NCBI GenBank assembly: GCA_002291955.1
Contig: DBBA01000344.1
Coordinates: 2,109-48,246, forward strand
Direction of reading: 5' to 3'
DNA from: Rhodobacteraceae bacterium UBA996
Lineage (GTDB): Bacteria > Pseudomonadota > Alphaproteobacteria > Rhodobacterales > Rhodobacteraceae
Length of the DNA: 46,138 nt
Made by a program: the position numbers and the translations under genes. This document shows positions 16,532 through 24,363 of this stretch, piece by piece (position 1 is the first letter of the stretch; each line of letters opens with the position of its first letter). The notes beneath the pieces are model-generated. The model saw nothing but the letters and a program-made list of their open reading frames with translations, was not told the origin of the DNA and made no database searches.

Positions 16532-18478
16532 TCAGGCTCGGGTGCGGCCGCCGGTGGCCGGCGGCGCGACGGGACGCAGGGGCATCGTGCGGTGCAGCGC
16601 CTCGACCGCGGAACGGGCCGACGCGGGATAGACCGACAGCGGCGGGACATCGCCATGCAGGGCGCGGACCATGGCATCGCGCGCGATGGGCGCGGCCGCC
16701 GCTGACCCGCCACCCCCGTGCTCGACGACGACCGCGCAGGCGACGCGCGGGGCATCCGCAGGCGCATAGCCGACAAACAGCGCATGGTCGCGCCGGTTCC
16801 ACGGCAGCTGGTCGTTCCGGATCACGCCGCGCGCGCGCTCGGCCACCGTGATGTTGCGGACCTGGCTTGTCCCGGTCTTCCCCGCGATCGTGTACTCCTC
16901 CGCCTCGATCCGCGACCCGTAGGCCGTCCCGCGTCGGACGTTCGTCACCTCGTACATGCCGCGGCGTTGCAGGCGCAGGTGGTTCTCGTTCAGCCCGAGG
17001 TCCGCGAACGGACCCGCGGGCTGCTCGATCCCGTTCACCGACTTGATCAGCCGTGGCGTGACAGCCATGCCCGTCGCAAGCCGCGCCGTCATCACCGCCA
17101 GCTGGATGGGCGAGGACAGGACAAAGCCCTGCCCGATGGACGCGTTCAGCGTGTCGCCCACCAGCCAGCTTTCCCCGCGGACGGTGCGCTTCCAGTCCAT
17201 CGAGGGCACCAGTCCCTCGGCAATCCCCGACAGGGGCAGGTCGAAGCGCTCGCCAAGCCCGAAGCGCCGGGCCATGGCGGCGATCCGCTCGATCCCGACC
17301 TTCTGCGCAATCTCGTAGAAGTAGACATCGCAGCTTTCGGCGATCGACTGCACCATGTCCACGCGCCCGTGGCCGCCGCCCTTCCAGCAATGGAAGCGGC
17401 GGTCGCCCAGTTGCAGGTGGCCGGGGCAATAGACCGTCTCGTCCGGGGTGATCAGCCCGGCTTCCAGTCCCGCCAGCGCGACCAGCATCTTGAAGGTGGA
17501 TCCCGGCGGGTATGCGCCCTGCACCGTCTTTGTCGAAAGGGGACGGTGGTCGTTTTCCATCAGGGCCGAGAAGTCCGCGGTCGAAATGCCGCGCACGAAC
17601 AGGTTCGGGTCGAACGACGGTGCCGAGGCCAGCGCCAGCAGGTCGCCCGATGCGCAGTCCATCACCACGCAAGACGAACTTTCCACGCCAAGACGCGCCT
17701 GGACGTAGTTCTGCAGTCCCGCGTCGATGGTCAGCTGCACGTCTGCGCCCGGTGTGCCCTCGACCCGCGCAAGCTCGCGCATCATCCGGCCGCCAGCGTT
17801 CACCTCGATCTGGCGGGTGCCGGACGTGCCGCGCAGCATGTCCTCGATGCGGGCCTCGACACCGACCTTGCCGATCGGGAAGCGGGGCAGCCGCAGCAGG
17901 GGGTCGGGATCCTCGATCCTGGCAAGGTCCGCCTCGCTGACCGGGCCGACATAGCCCGCCACATGCGCAAAGTCGGCTTGCAGCGGGTAGACGCGGGACA
18001 GGCCGACCTCGGGCGTGACCCCCGGCAGGGCCGGAGCGTTCACCGCCACCGCCGACATCTGTTCCCAGGTCAGCCGGTCCGCCACGGTCACCGGCACGAA
18101 GGGGGGGTGGCGGGCGATCTCTGCGCGCGCACGCTCCAGGTCCTCGGGTGCCATCCCCAGCACATGCGCCAGCCGCGCCAGAACGGCCTCGACGTCGCCC
18201 GCATCCTCGCGCACCAGCGTCACGCGCCAGTTCTGTTCGTTCCCGGCGACCAGCACACCGGCACGGTCGAAGATCTGGCCGCGCGGCGGGGGGATCAGCC
18301 GCAAGGATACGCGGTTCTCCTCGGCCAGCAGGCGATAGGCGTCGCCGTCCTCCACCTGCATCGCGCGCATCCGCAGGGCCAGTCCACCCAGCACCACCGC
18401 CTGCACCCCGCCCAGCACAAGGGCGCGGCGCGAGAACAGCGCCTGCACCTCGCGCAATTGCTGCTCGGTCCGCTTCAC
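16532..18478 (-). CDS. mrdA: Penicillin-binding protein 2 (peptidoglycan transpeptidase)
   Basis: The class B PBP of cell elongation, anchored by one N-terminal helix (about residues 19-38). The 648 residues contain the dimerisation-domain start PPPRGQIFDRAGVLVAGN, the active-site SxxK in PPGSTFKML (Ser327, Lys330), the SxD element in AESCDVYFYE and the KTG motif in IAGKTGTSQ (Lys534). The start is a GTG at 18478 overlapping the mreD stop (GTGA). The tail after residue 600 is Ala/Pro-rich. The partner polymerase RodA is encoded immediately downstream. Confidence 0.95.
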   Translation of the reverse strand: MKRTEQQLREVQALFSRRALVLGGVQAVVLGGLALRMRAMQVEDGDAYRLLAEENRVSLRLIPPPRGQIFDRAGVLVAGNEQNWRVTLVREDAGDVEAVLARLAHVLGMAPEDLERARAEIARHPPFVPVTVADRLTWEQMSAVAVNAPALPGVTPEVGLSRVYPLQADFAHVAGYVGPVSEADLARIEDPDPLLRLPRFPIGKVGVEARIEDMLRGTSGTRQIEVNAGGRMMRELARVEGTPGADVQLTIDAGLQNYVQARLGVESSSCVVMDCASGDLLALASAPSFDPNLFVRGISTADFSALMENDHRPLSTKTVQGAYPPGSTFKMLVALAGLEAGLITPDETVYCPGHLQLGDRRFHCWKGGGHGRVDMVQSIAESCDVYFYEIAQKVGIERIAAMARRFGLGERFDLPLSGIAEGLVPSMDWKRTVRGESWLVGDTLNASIGQGFVLSSPIQLAVMTARLATGMAVTPRLIKSVNGIEQPAGPFADLGLNENHLRLQRRGMYEVTNVRRGTAYGSRIEAEEYTIAGKTGTSQVRNITVAERARGVIRNDQLPWNRRDHALFVGYAPADAPRVACAVVVEHGGGGSAAAAPIARDAMVRALHGDVPPLSVYPASARSAVEALHRTMPLRPVAPPATGGRTRA

Positions 18479-19017
18479 AGGCGTCTCCCCAGGTCGTCCA
18501 CTTCGCCGGGTGCGACCTTGGCGATGCCGAAGGCAAGGCTCGAGGCCGCAGCAATCACAGGATAGGCAAGCACGGTCAGCGCCATGTGCGCAAGGGCAGG
18601 CCACAGGGGCGGTGTTCCCGTCAGCGTGATCGCCAGGGCCGCGCGGTAGCCCAGCGTCATCCCCGCAACCACGGCCGCAACGATAGCCCATTCCATCAGG
18701 AACGGCAGGTCGCGGATCAGGACGGACCGACCGCGCAGGAACTCGGTCCCCAGGATCACCAGGGCCGTCCACAGCCCCGGGGGGCGATGGAACAGCAGGT
18801 CCCCGGCCAGTGCCACCACCGCGATGGGCCACAGCGGCAGCAGGTCCGGCCGGCGCACGACCCAGACAAGTGCAAGCCCAAGCGTGATGTCCGGCCAGGG
18901 CAGGCCTGTGCGTCCGGGGGACACGGGCAGAAGCGCGGCAAAGCCAGCGACCGACGCCAGCCCGACAAACCACGCCGACATGGCCACGCCCGGCCCGAGG
19001 ACGGACCGTTCAGCCAT
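18475..19017 (-). CDS. mreD: Rod shape-determining protein MreD
   Basis: A 180-residue inner-membrane protein with about five hydrophobic segments, such as VGLASVAGFAALLP, ITLGLALVWVVRRP and PIAVVALAGDLLF. The family is poorly conserved in sequence; the call rests on length, topology and position between mreC and mrdA. The ATG lies inside the mreC 3' end (8-nt overlap), and the stop overlaps the mrdA GTG start. Confidence 0.88.
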   Translation of the reverse strand: MAERSVLGPGVAMSAWFVGLASVAGFAALLPVSPGRTGLPWPDITLGLALVWVVRRPDLLPLWPIAVVALAGDLLFHRPPGLWTALVILGTEFLRGRSVLIRDLPFLMEWAIVAAVVAGMTLGYRAALAITLTGTPPLWPALAHMALTVLAYPVIAAASSLAFGIAKVAPGEVDDLGRRL

Positions 19018-19963
19018 CGCCTGCCTCGGGGGATGCTCCCGCCGTCGGCGCGTCGGCCCCGGGCGCTTCGGCCACGGGCGGCCCGATCACTCCGGTGGCC
19101 ACCGCGGGCGGCGGGATCAGTGCGCCCGGATCCCGGATCGGTTCGGCCTGATGGCTGCGCAGGACACGCAGGAAATCGAGCCGCGCGTAATCCGCCGCCA
19201 GTGCCACCCGCGGACGGCGGTCGGTGCCCGATGCCACCTGACCCACCAGCACACCCGCCGGGAACAGCCCGCCGTCCCCGGAACTGACCACACGGTCGCC
19301 CGGGCGCACGTCCTCGGGGCGCTCGATGAATTCCAGAAGCGGCATGGGTCCGGTGTCACCCGTCAGGATTGCCCGCTGGCCCGACGGCTGGATCGTCACC
19401 GGCACCCGGCTGGCCGTGTCAGTCAGCAGCACCACGCGCGAGGTTGTCTGCCCAACGCCCGAGATGCGGCCCACCAGCCCAAGCCCGTCCACCGTGGCCC
19501 AGCCGTCCAGGATGCCATCGCGCGCCCCCACGTTCAGAAGGACGGACTGCCGGAACGGCGACCCGGAATCTGCCAGGACGACCCCGGTGACGAAGGTCAG
19601 CTCCGGGTCGAGCCGGACCGAATTCAGGTCCAGAAGCCGCGCGTTGCGCTGTTCCAGCTGCAACGCCGCCTCTCGCCAGGCGCGCATCTGGCGCAACTCG
19701 CGGCGCAGCTCCTGGTTCTGCTCGTGCAGGCGCGCGTAGCTTTCGAAACCCTCGAACATCTGGATGACCCGCGCCACCGGCAGCAGCGCCCAGTCCATCC
19801 GCGGCACCACGGCGTCGATGACCTCGGCCCGGATGCGTTCGACGCGCGGACTGTCGATCCGCCAGACCGCGAACATCAAGAGGCACGCGATCACAACCAC
19901 CGCCACCACGATGCGGCGGACCGGTCGGGTGTAGTCCTCGGCGTTCGCCTTGTCGCGGGCCAC
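19010..19963 (-). CDS. mreC: Rod shape-determining protein MreC
   Basis: A 317-residue bitopic protein: short cytosolic N-terminus, membrane helix about 17-35 (RRIVVAVVVIACLLMF), periplasmic coiled coil about 70-115 (ARLHEQNQELRRELRQMR), then the beta domain with VRPGDRVVSSGDGGLFPAGVLVGQ, the MreC signature. After residue 275 comes an Ala/Pro/Gly-rich tail with no conserved look. It links MreB filaments to PBP2/RodA. It follows mreB by 64 bp. Confidence 0.94.
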   Translation of the reverse strand: MARDKANAEDYTRPVRRIVVAVVVIACLLMFAVWRIDSPRVERIRAEVIDAVVPRMDWALLPVARVIQMFEGFESYARLHEQNQELRRELRQMRAWREAALQLEQRNARLLDLNSVRLDPELTFVTGVVLADSGSPFRQSVLLNVGARDGILDGWATVDGLGLVGRISGVGQTTSRVVLLTDTASRVPVTIQPSGQRAILTGDTGPMPLLEFIERPEDVRPGDRVVSSGDGGLFPAGVLVGQVASGTDRRPRVALAADYARLDFLRVLRSHQAEPIRDPGALIPPPAVATGVIGPPVAEAPGADAPTAGASPEAGDG

Positions 19964-20027
19964 TGGCGGTTCCCCGAAGTCAGGCAGCCCCCGTCATGCA
20001 GCCGGGAACCGCCGATGTCATCGTCGG

Positions 20028-21053
20028 TCAGCTTTCGTAGTCGATCACGTGACGCAGCTGCTTTTCGTACTCCAGCGCCTTGCCGGTGCCGAGCGCCACG
20101 CAGTTCAGCGTCTCGTCGGCGACCGAGATGGCAAGGCCCGTCTGTTCGCGCAGCGCCAGGTCCAGTTCGCCCAGCAGCGCCCCGCCCCCGGTAAGCATCA
20201 CGCCGCGGTCCACGATGTCGGCCGCCAGATCGGGCGGGGTGGCCTCCAGCGCCGTCATCACCGCCTCGCAGATCTGCTGCACGGGTTCGTTCAGCGCCTC
20301 GGCCACCTGGGCCTGGTTGATCTCGATTTCCTTGGGCACCCCGTTCAGCAGGTCGCGGCCCCGGATCGTCAGCGCCGCGCCGCGCCCGTCATCGGGCATC
20401 CGGGCGGTGCCGATGGTGGTCTTGATCCGCTCGGCGGTCGACTCGCCGACCAGCAGGTTCTGCTGGCGACGCAGGTAGTTGATGATCGCCTCGTCCATCC
20501 GGTCGCCGCCGACCCGCACCGAGCGGGCATAGACGATGTCGCCGAGCGATAGCACCGCGACCTCGGTCGTGCCGCCGCCGATGTCGACCACCATGTTGCC
20601 GGTCGGGTCGGTGATCGGCATCCCCGCCCCGATGGCCGCCGCGATCGGTTCGGCGATCAGCCCCGCCCGCCGCGCGCCCGCGGACAGCACCGACTGCCGG
20701 ATCGCGCGCTTCTCCACCGGGGTCGCGCCATGCGGCACGCAGACGATGATCTTGGGCTTCGAGAAGGTCGTGCGCTTGTGCACCTTGCGGATGAAGTGCT
20801 TGATCATCTCCTCGGCCACGTCGAAGTCGGCGATGACCCCGTCGCGCATGGGGCGGATCGCCTCGATGCTGCCAGGTGTGCGGCCCAGCATCAGCTTGGC
20901 GTCCTCGCCCACGGCGAGAACCTGCTTCTTGCCGTCCTTGACGTGATAGGCCACCACCGACGGCTCGCTCAGCACGATGCCCTTGCCGCGCACGTAGACC
21001 AGCGTGTTGGCCGTCCCGAGGTCGATGGCCATGTCCGACGAAAACCAGCCCAA
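20028..21053 (-). CDS. mreB: Rod shape-determining protein MreB (actin-like); start uncertain
   Basis: A cytosolic actin homologue that forms filaments guiding the elongasome. The core is unmistakable: MAIDLGTANTLVYVRGKGIV, the phosphate-2 segment DIGGGTTEVAVLSLG, and the C-terminal GVMLTGGGALLGELD. No ATG sits where family members begin, about 10-15 residues before MAIDLG. I place the start at the TTG at 21053, giving MGWFSSDMAIDL and 341 residues, with GGGGAAAGAG 6 nt upstream. The ATG at 21032 would clip the first strand; a longer frame reaches 21173 but adds an unconserved Pro/Arg-rich leader. Confidence 0.93.
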   Translation of the reverse strand: MGWFSSDMAIDLGTANTLVYVRGKGIVLSEPSVVAYHVKDGKKQVLAVGEDAKLMLGRTPGSIEAIRPMRDGVIADFDVAEEMIKHFIRKVHKRTTFSKPKIIVCVPHGATPVEKRAIRQSVLSAGARRAGLIAEPIAAAIGAGMPITDPTGNMVVDIGGGTTEVAVLSLGDIVYARSVRVGGDRMDEAIINYLRRQQNLLVGESTAERIKTTIGTARMPDDGRGAALTIRGRDLLNGVPKEIEINQAQVAEALNEPVQQICEAVMTALEATPPDLAADIVDRGVMLTGGGALLGELDLALREQTGLAISVADETLNCVALGTGKALEYEKQLRHVIDYES

Positions 21054-21342
21054 AGTACCGCTCTTTCCCCAAAGCCCCCCGCGACTCTGCCGCGGACCAT
21101 CCGGGCTTATAGGCAGGCCGACAGGGGCAGGAAAGGGGCGGACCCGGCAAAGGAGCGCCGACGGGGCCGCCACCCGTGGCCGGCGGGTCCGGTTGCCGGT
21201 CGGGCGCAGCGTCCAGAATGTTGGAATAGTGCAAGCAACATCGCGAATACAGCAGCCGACTTCGATCCTTTCACCGCTTTCGTGAAAGCCGCGGGCTGTT
21301 CTGTCGCGCCGGTGCGTGCGCCGAAAAAATCGTCGCGCAGCG
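21054..21342. other. Intergenic stretch upstream of mreB with a hairpin
   Basis: The 289 bp between the mreB start and the lipoprotein stop hold no convincing frame and should contain the mreB promoter; its part around 21215-21290 is more AT-rich than the flanks. Inverted repeat CTTTCAC (21268-21274) / GTGAAAG (21282-21288) has 7-bp arms and a 7-nt loop without a U-tract. A run of A6 near 21324-21329, read as U6 on the minus strand shortly after the lipoprotein stop, could end that transcript. Confidence 0.35.
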
Positions 21343-21690
21343 CTATTCTAGGCATAGCCGGGTGCTGCGGCCGGACGAATCCAGCACGTCGTGACAGCCG
21401 CGCAGGGGCACGACCGGCGCACAGGTGCGCGACCGTGCCAGGCATTCGCCCTCGCAGTCCGTCGACCGGGCGCAGGTCTGTCCGGCGTCGCGCGGGGTGA
21501 TCGCGCAGATCAGGCTGCCCGGTCCGGGTCCTGGCGTCAGCTGACCGCCGCGCCGCTCGCAGGCGATGCGCTGGATGTCGCCGGGCGTGGCCGCGGGGGC
21601 GGTGGCGCGCGGTGCTGGGTCCCCTCCCGGCGACAGCACGGTGCCGCAAGCGGCAAGCAGAAGAACTGTGACAAGAACGGTGCGCTTCAT
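21343..21690 (-). CDS. Small Cys-containing lipoprotein of unknown function
   Basis: A 115-residue protein with a lipoprotein signal, MKRTVLVTVLLLAACG (lipobox LAAC, lipidated Cys about 15). The mature part has a linker rich in Pro/Ala/Gly and then several cysteines: IACERRGG, SLICAIT, AGQTCARSTDCEGECL, SRTCAPV and LRGCHDV, suggesting disulfides in the periplasm. The ATG at 21690 is preferred over the TTG 9 bp upstream. It starts 24 bp after the aldo/keto reductase stop and is probably cotranscribed with it. No function is recognised. Confidence 0.7.
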   Translation of the reverse strand: MKRTVLVTVLLLAACGTVLSPGGDPAPRATAPAATPGDIQRIACERRGGQLTPGPGPGSLICAITPRDAGQTCARSTDCEGECLARSRTCAPVVPLRGCHDVLDSSGRSTRLCLE

Positions 21691-21714
21691 GCGGCGCAAG
21701 GTGCCCGCAGCCGG

Positions 21715-22764
21715 TCAATACGGCAAGGGATGGGCGCGATGGATGGCCTCGATTCCTGCCAGCACCTCCTGCGGCAGGGTCAGTCGGGTTGCGGGCAACT
21801 GCGCCTGAAGCTGTTCCAGCGTCGTGGCGCCAAGGATCGGGATGACAGGGAAAGGCCGGGTGCGCAGCCAGGCCAGCGCCATCTGCACGGGGTCGAGGCC
21901 GTGTGTCCGCGCCAGCGCGTGGTAGGCGTCCGTCGCCGCCAGCGCCCGGGCCGTCATCCGCCCCGACAGCCCCGGGTTCAGGTCGCCCCGACTGGCCTTG
22001 GGCACCGCACCGCCCGCGTACTTGCCCGTCAGGATGCCCGCGGCGAGCGGCGAATAGGCCAGGCACACGACCTCCTCGTTCACCGCCATCTCCGCCATGT
22101 CGGTGTCGTACAGGCGGCAAAGAAGCGAGTATTCGTTCTGCACCGCCACCACGCGCGGGGCCCCCGTGGCGGCTGCCCGGTCGATCCAGCGGGTGGTGCC
22201 CCAGCACGTCTCGTTCGACAGGCCGAAGGCGCGGATCTTGCCTGCCGCGGCAAGGTCGGCCACGGCGCCCAGCACGTCGTCCATGTGCGCGAGCGTCGCG
22301 TCGCGGTCCTGGCGCGAGGGGTCGTAGGTCCAGGTCTGCCGGAAATGGTAGGATCCCCGCATCGGCCAGTGCAACTGGTACAGGTCGATCCGGTCGGTGT
22401 TCAGGCGGAGCAGCGAGTCCTCGACCGCCGCGCGCACCGTGGCCCCGTCGAACCCTGCGCCGTCGCGCACCGCCCGCTGGCCCGGGCCGGTCACCTTGGT
22501 CGCGATCACGATGCGGTCGCGGTTGCCGCCGCGGCGCAGCCATTCGCCGATCACCCGCTCGCTGGCGCCCGCGGTCTCGGCCCGGACGGGGTTCGTGGGA
22601 TACATCTCGGCCGTGTCGATCAGGTCGATCCCGGCATCGAGGGCCGCGTCGATCTGCGACAGACCGTCGTCCATCGGGGTCTGGTTGCCCCAGGTCATGT
22701 TGCCAAGGCTGAACGCGCTGACCGTCAGGTCGCCGCTTCCGTTGCCCAGGGTAATGCGTTCCAT
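21715..22764 (-). CDS. Aldo/keto reductase (Tas/YajO type)
   Basis: A 349-residue NADPH-dependent TIM-barrel oxidoreductase. The catalytic tetrad is visible: Asp50 and Tyr55 in DLIDTAEMYP, Lys90 in VIATKVTG and His132 in IDLYQLHWP. Cofactor-loop features include YSPLAAGILTGKYAGG and IPILGATTLEQL. The length and the insert HWPMRGSYHFRQTW fit the Tas-like subgroup. The physiological substrate is unknown. It is divergent from imuA; the LexA box lies 73 bp upstream of its start, so SOS effects on it are possible but not shown. Confidence 0.88.
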   Translation of the reverse strand: MERITLGNGSGDLTVSAFSLGNMTWGNQTPMDDGLSQIDAALDAGIDLIDTAEMYPTNPVRAETAGASERVIGEWLRRGGNRDRIVIATKVTGPGQRAVRDGAGFDGATVRAAVEDSLLRLNTDRIDLYQLHWPMRGSYHFRQTWTYDPSRQDRDATLAHMDDVLGAVADLAAAGKIRAFGLSNETCWGTTRWIDRAAATGAPRVVAVQNEYSLLCRLYDTDMAEMAVNEEVVCLAYSPLAAGILTGKYAGGAVPKASRGDLNPGLSGRMTARALAATDAYHALARTHGLDPVQMALAWLRTRPFPVIPILGATTLEQLQAQLPATRLTLPQEVLAGIEAIHRAHPLPY

Positions 22765-22836
22765 GCCGGTGTCCCCTGCCCGCTGTGTCACGGGGTGGGA
22801 TAGCGTCTCCAAGGATGCGGGCAACCGCGGTATTGA

Positions 22837-22851
22837 GAACATAAAGTGAAC
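22837..22851 (+). promoter_or_regulatory. LexA (SOS) box upstream of imuA
   Basis: GAAC (22837-22840), seven bases ATAAAGT, GAAC (22848-22851): an exact match to the alphaproteobacterial LexA operator (GTTC-N7-GTTC read on the other strand). It ends 16 bp before the imuA ATG, where LexA would block the promoter or early transcription. Confidence 0.85.
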
Positions 22852-22867
22852 ATGATAGGGTGGCCGC

Positions 22868-23626
22868 ATGAATTTCCGCGCTGCCGACCTGCCTGTCGCC
22901 CTTGCCACCGTGGTCCGCGCCCCGCGTCCCGGTCTGGTCCCCTTTGCCGCCGGGGCCGCGGCCGATGCGCCGCGGCTGGCTGCGGGACAGGTGCACGAGG
23001 CGACGGGCAGCGCGCGCGCGACCTTTGCCGTCGCGCTGGCGGGCAGCATCCCGCAGCAGGGGCCGCAGGATGGACCGGTCCTGTGGATCCGCCCGGCCTG
23101 GTCGCCCGACCGGCTGCACCCCGACGGGATGCGGCCGCTTGTCGATCCGGGGCGGTTCCTGTTCGTCGATGCGCCGCGCGACGCCGACCTTCTGTGGTGC
23201 ATGGAGGAGGCGCTGCGGTCGGGCCAGGTGCCGCTGGTCATCGCCGACCTGCCCGCGGTGCCTGGCCTGACGGCGGTGCGGCGGCTGACGCTGGCGGCCG
23301 AGGCAGGCGCGGCGCTTCCGGGGGCTGCGGGCTGCATGGCGCCCTCCGGGCTGATCCTGACCCCGGGCCAGGGCGGTGCGCCGGGGGTCGAGACGCGCTG
23401 GCGGATGGATGCCGACCATGCCGCCGCGCCCGGCTGGCGGCTGGAGCGCCAGCGCGCGCGCATGGTCCCGCCCGCCGCGTTCCGCGTGGTGCCCGGGCAG
23501 GATGGCCGTCTGCGGATCGACGCGGACAGGGCATCCGGTGCCGGGCAGGGGGCGGAAGGGCAGGGGGCTCTGCCCCCCGGACCCACCGGTGCGGGCCTTC
23601 CCCCAGAGGTGCGTGGGCACGCATGA
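22868..23626 (+). CDS. imuA: ImuA-family protein of the SOS mutasome
   Basis: ImuA is a RecA-like-fold accessory protein of ImuB/DnaE2 translesion synthesis. The 252 residues fit the short alphaproteobacterial form: VHEATGSARATFAVALAG near residue 43, PVLWIRPAWSPDRLHPDGM, RFLFVDAPRDADLLWCMEEAL and a Leu/Ala-rich strand-helix region after it. Last conserved part is ARMVPPAAFRVV (about 200-212). The final 40 residues are Gly/Pro-rich and come from a repeat-like sequence (23562-23578). A LexA box lies directly upstream. Unusually, imuB is not the next gene; yceI and an MFS gene intervene. Confidence 0.8.
   Translation: MNFRAADLPVALATVVRAPRPGLVPFAAGAAADAPRLAAGQVHEATGSARATFAVALAGSIPQQGPQDGPVLWIRPAWSPDRLHPDGMRPLVDPGRFLFVDAPRDADLLWCMEEALRSGQVPLVIADLPAVPGLTAVRRLTLAAEAGAALPGAAGCMAPSGLILTPGQGGAPGVETRWRMDADHAAAPGWRLERQRARMVPPAAFRVVPGQDGRLRIDADRASGAGQGAEGQGALPPGPTGAGLPPEVRGHA
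23562..23578. repeat. GGGGGC-TCT-GCCCCC hairpin at the imuA 3' end
   Basis: AGGGGGC-TCT-GCCCCCC followed by CGGACCC, a sequence I recall as a common dispersed intergenic repeat in Rhodobacterales genomes. Here it lies inside the reading frame and supplies part of the C-terminal tail of ImuA. The recognition is from memory; genome-wide copies were not searched. Confidence 0.4.
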
Positions 23627-23732
23627 CGGAGCGGCTGCCCGACGGCGGGTGACACCGCTGCCGCACACGAAAGCCTGATCGCCGCGGCGCCACCGCCGGT
23701 CTAGAAGACCACAGGACCACCAAAGGCGCCCG

Positions 23733-24299
23733 ATGCGGACCGTCATCCTTGCCCTGAGCCTGACGGTCGCGGCCCTGTCGCCCGCGGTCGCCGACGCCAT
23801 CGCCTACCGCCTTGATCCCGCGGCCTCGACCGTCAGCTTCGGCTACGCGCTGAACGGCGCCCCGCAGCGCGGCACGATGCCCGTGGCTGCCGCCGACATC
23901 GCGCTCGACTTCGACCGGGCGGCGGGCAGCCGGGTGCGCGTCGTCCTGAGCCCCGGCCAGGCCGATGCGGGCAATCCCATCGCCACCGAGGCGATGCGGT
24001 CGCCCGGCGTGCTGGATGCCACCGCGCACCCCGAGATCGTGTTCGCCAGCACCGCGATCCGCGCGGCAGGGCAGGGCGCCCGGGTCGACGGGCAACTCAC
24101 CATCCGCGGTGTCACGCGCGACGTGCAGCTGGTCGCCGACATCTACCGTCCTCCCGGCAGCCGCGACGGCGACCTGTCGCGCCTCACGGTCGTCTTGCGC
24201 GGCGCGGTCAGCCGCGCGGCCTTTGGCGCCGATGGCTTCCCCGACCTTGTGGGTGACACGGTCACGCTCGACATCGTCGCGCGCCTGTCGCGCGAATAG
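23733..24299 (+). CDS. YceI-family periplasmic protein
   Basis: A 188-residue exported lipocalin-like protein; family members bind polyisoprenoids or other hydrophobic ligands. Signal peptide 1-20 (AVA/DA); then the YceI start YRLDPAASTVSFGYALNG, VDGQLTIRGVTRDVQL and the end AAFGADGFPDLVGDTVTLDI. It lies 106 bp after imuA and 64 bp before the MFS gene, all on the same strand. No LexA box was seen directly in front of it; it may be read through from imuA. Confidence 0.85.
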   Translation: MRTVILALSLTVAALSPAVADAIAYRLDPAASTVSFGYALNGAPQRGTMPVAAADIALDFDRAAGSRVRVVLSPGQADAGNPIATEAMRSPGVLDATAHPEIVFASTAIRAAGQGARVDGQLTIRGVTRDVQLVADIYRPPGSRDGDLSRLTVVLRGAVSRAAFGADGFPDLVGDTVTLDIVARLSRE

Positions 24300-24363
24300 C
24301 TGTCGCGCCGGGATTGACCGCGCCGGACCAAGGGGCGAGGGTCGCGCAACCCGTCCCGGTCCG

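Noticed and set aside
21107..23800. 897-codon minus-strand frame through the aldo/keto reductase region and imuA
   Set aside because: Shares only a different frame of the genuine reductase gene and the complement of imuA; low-complexity product.
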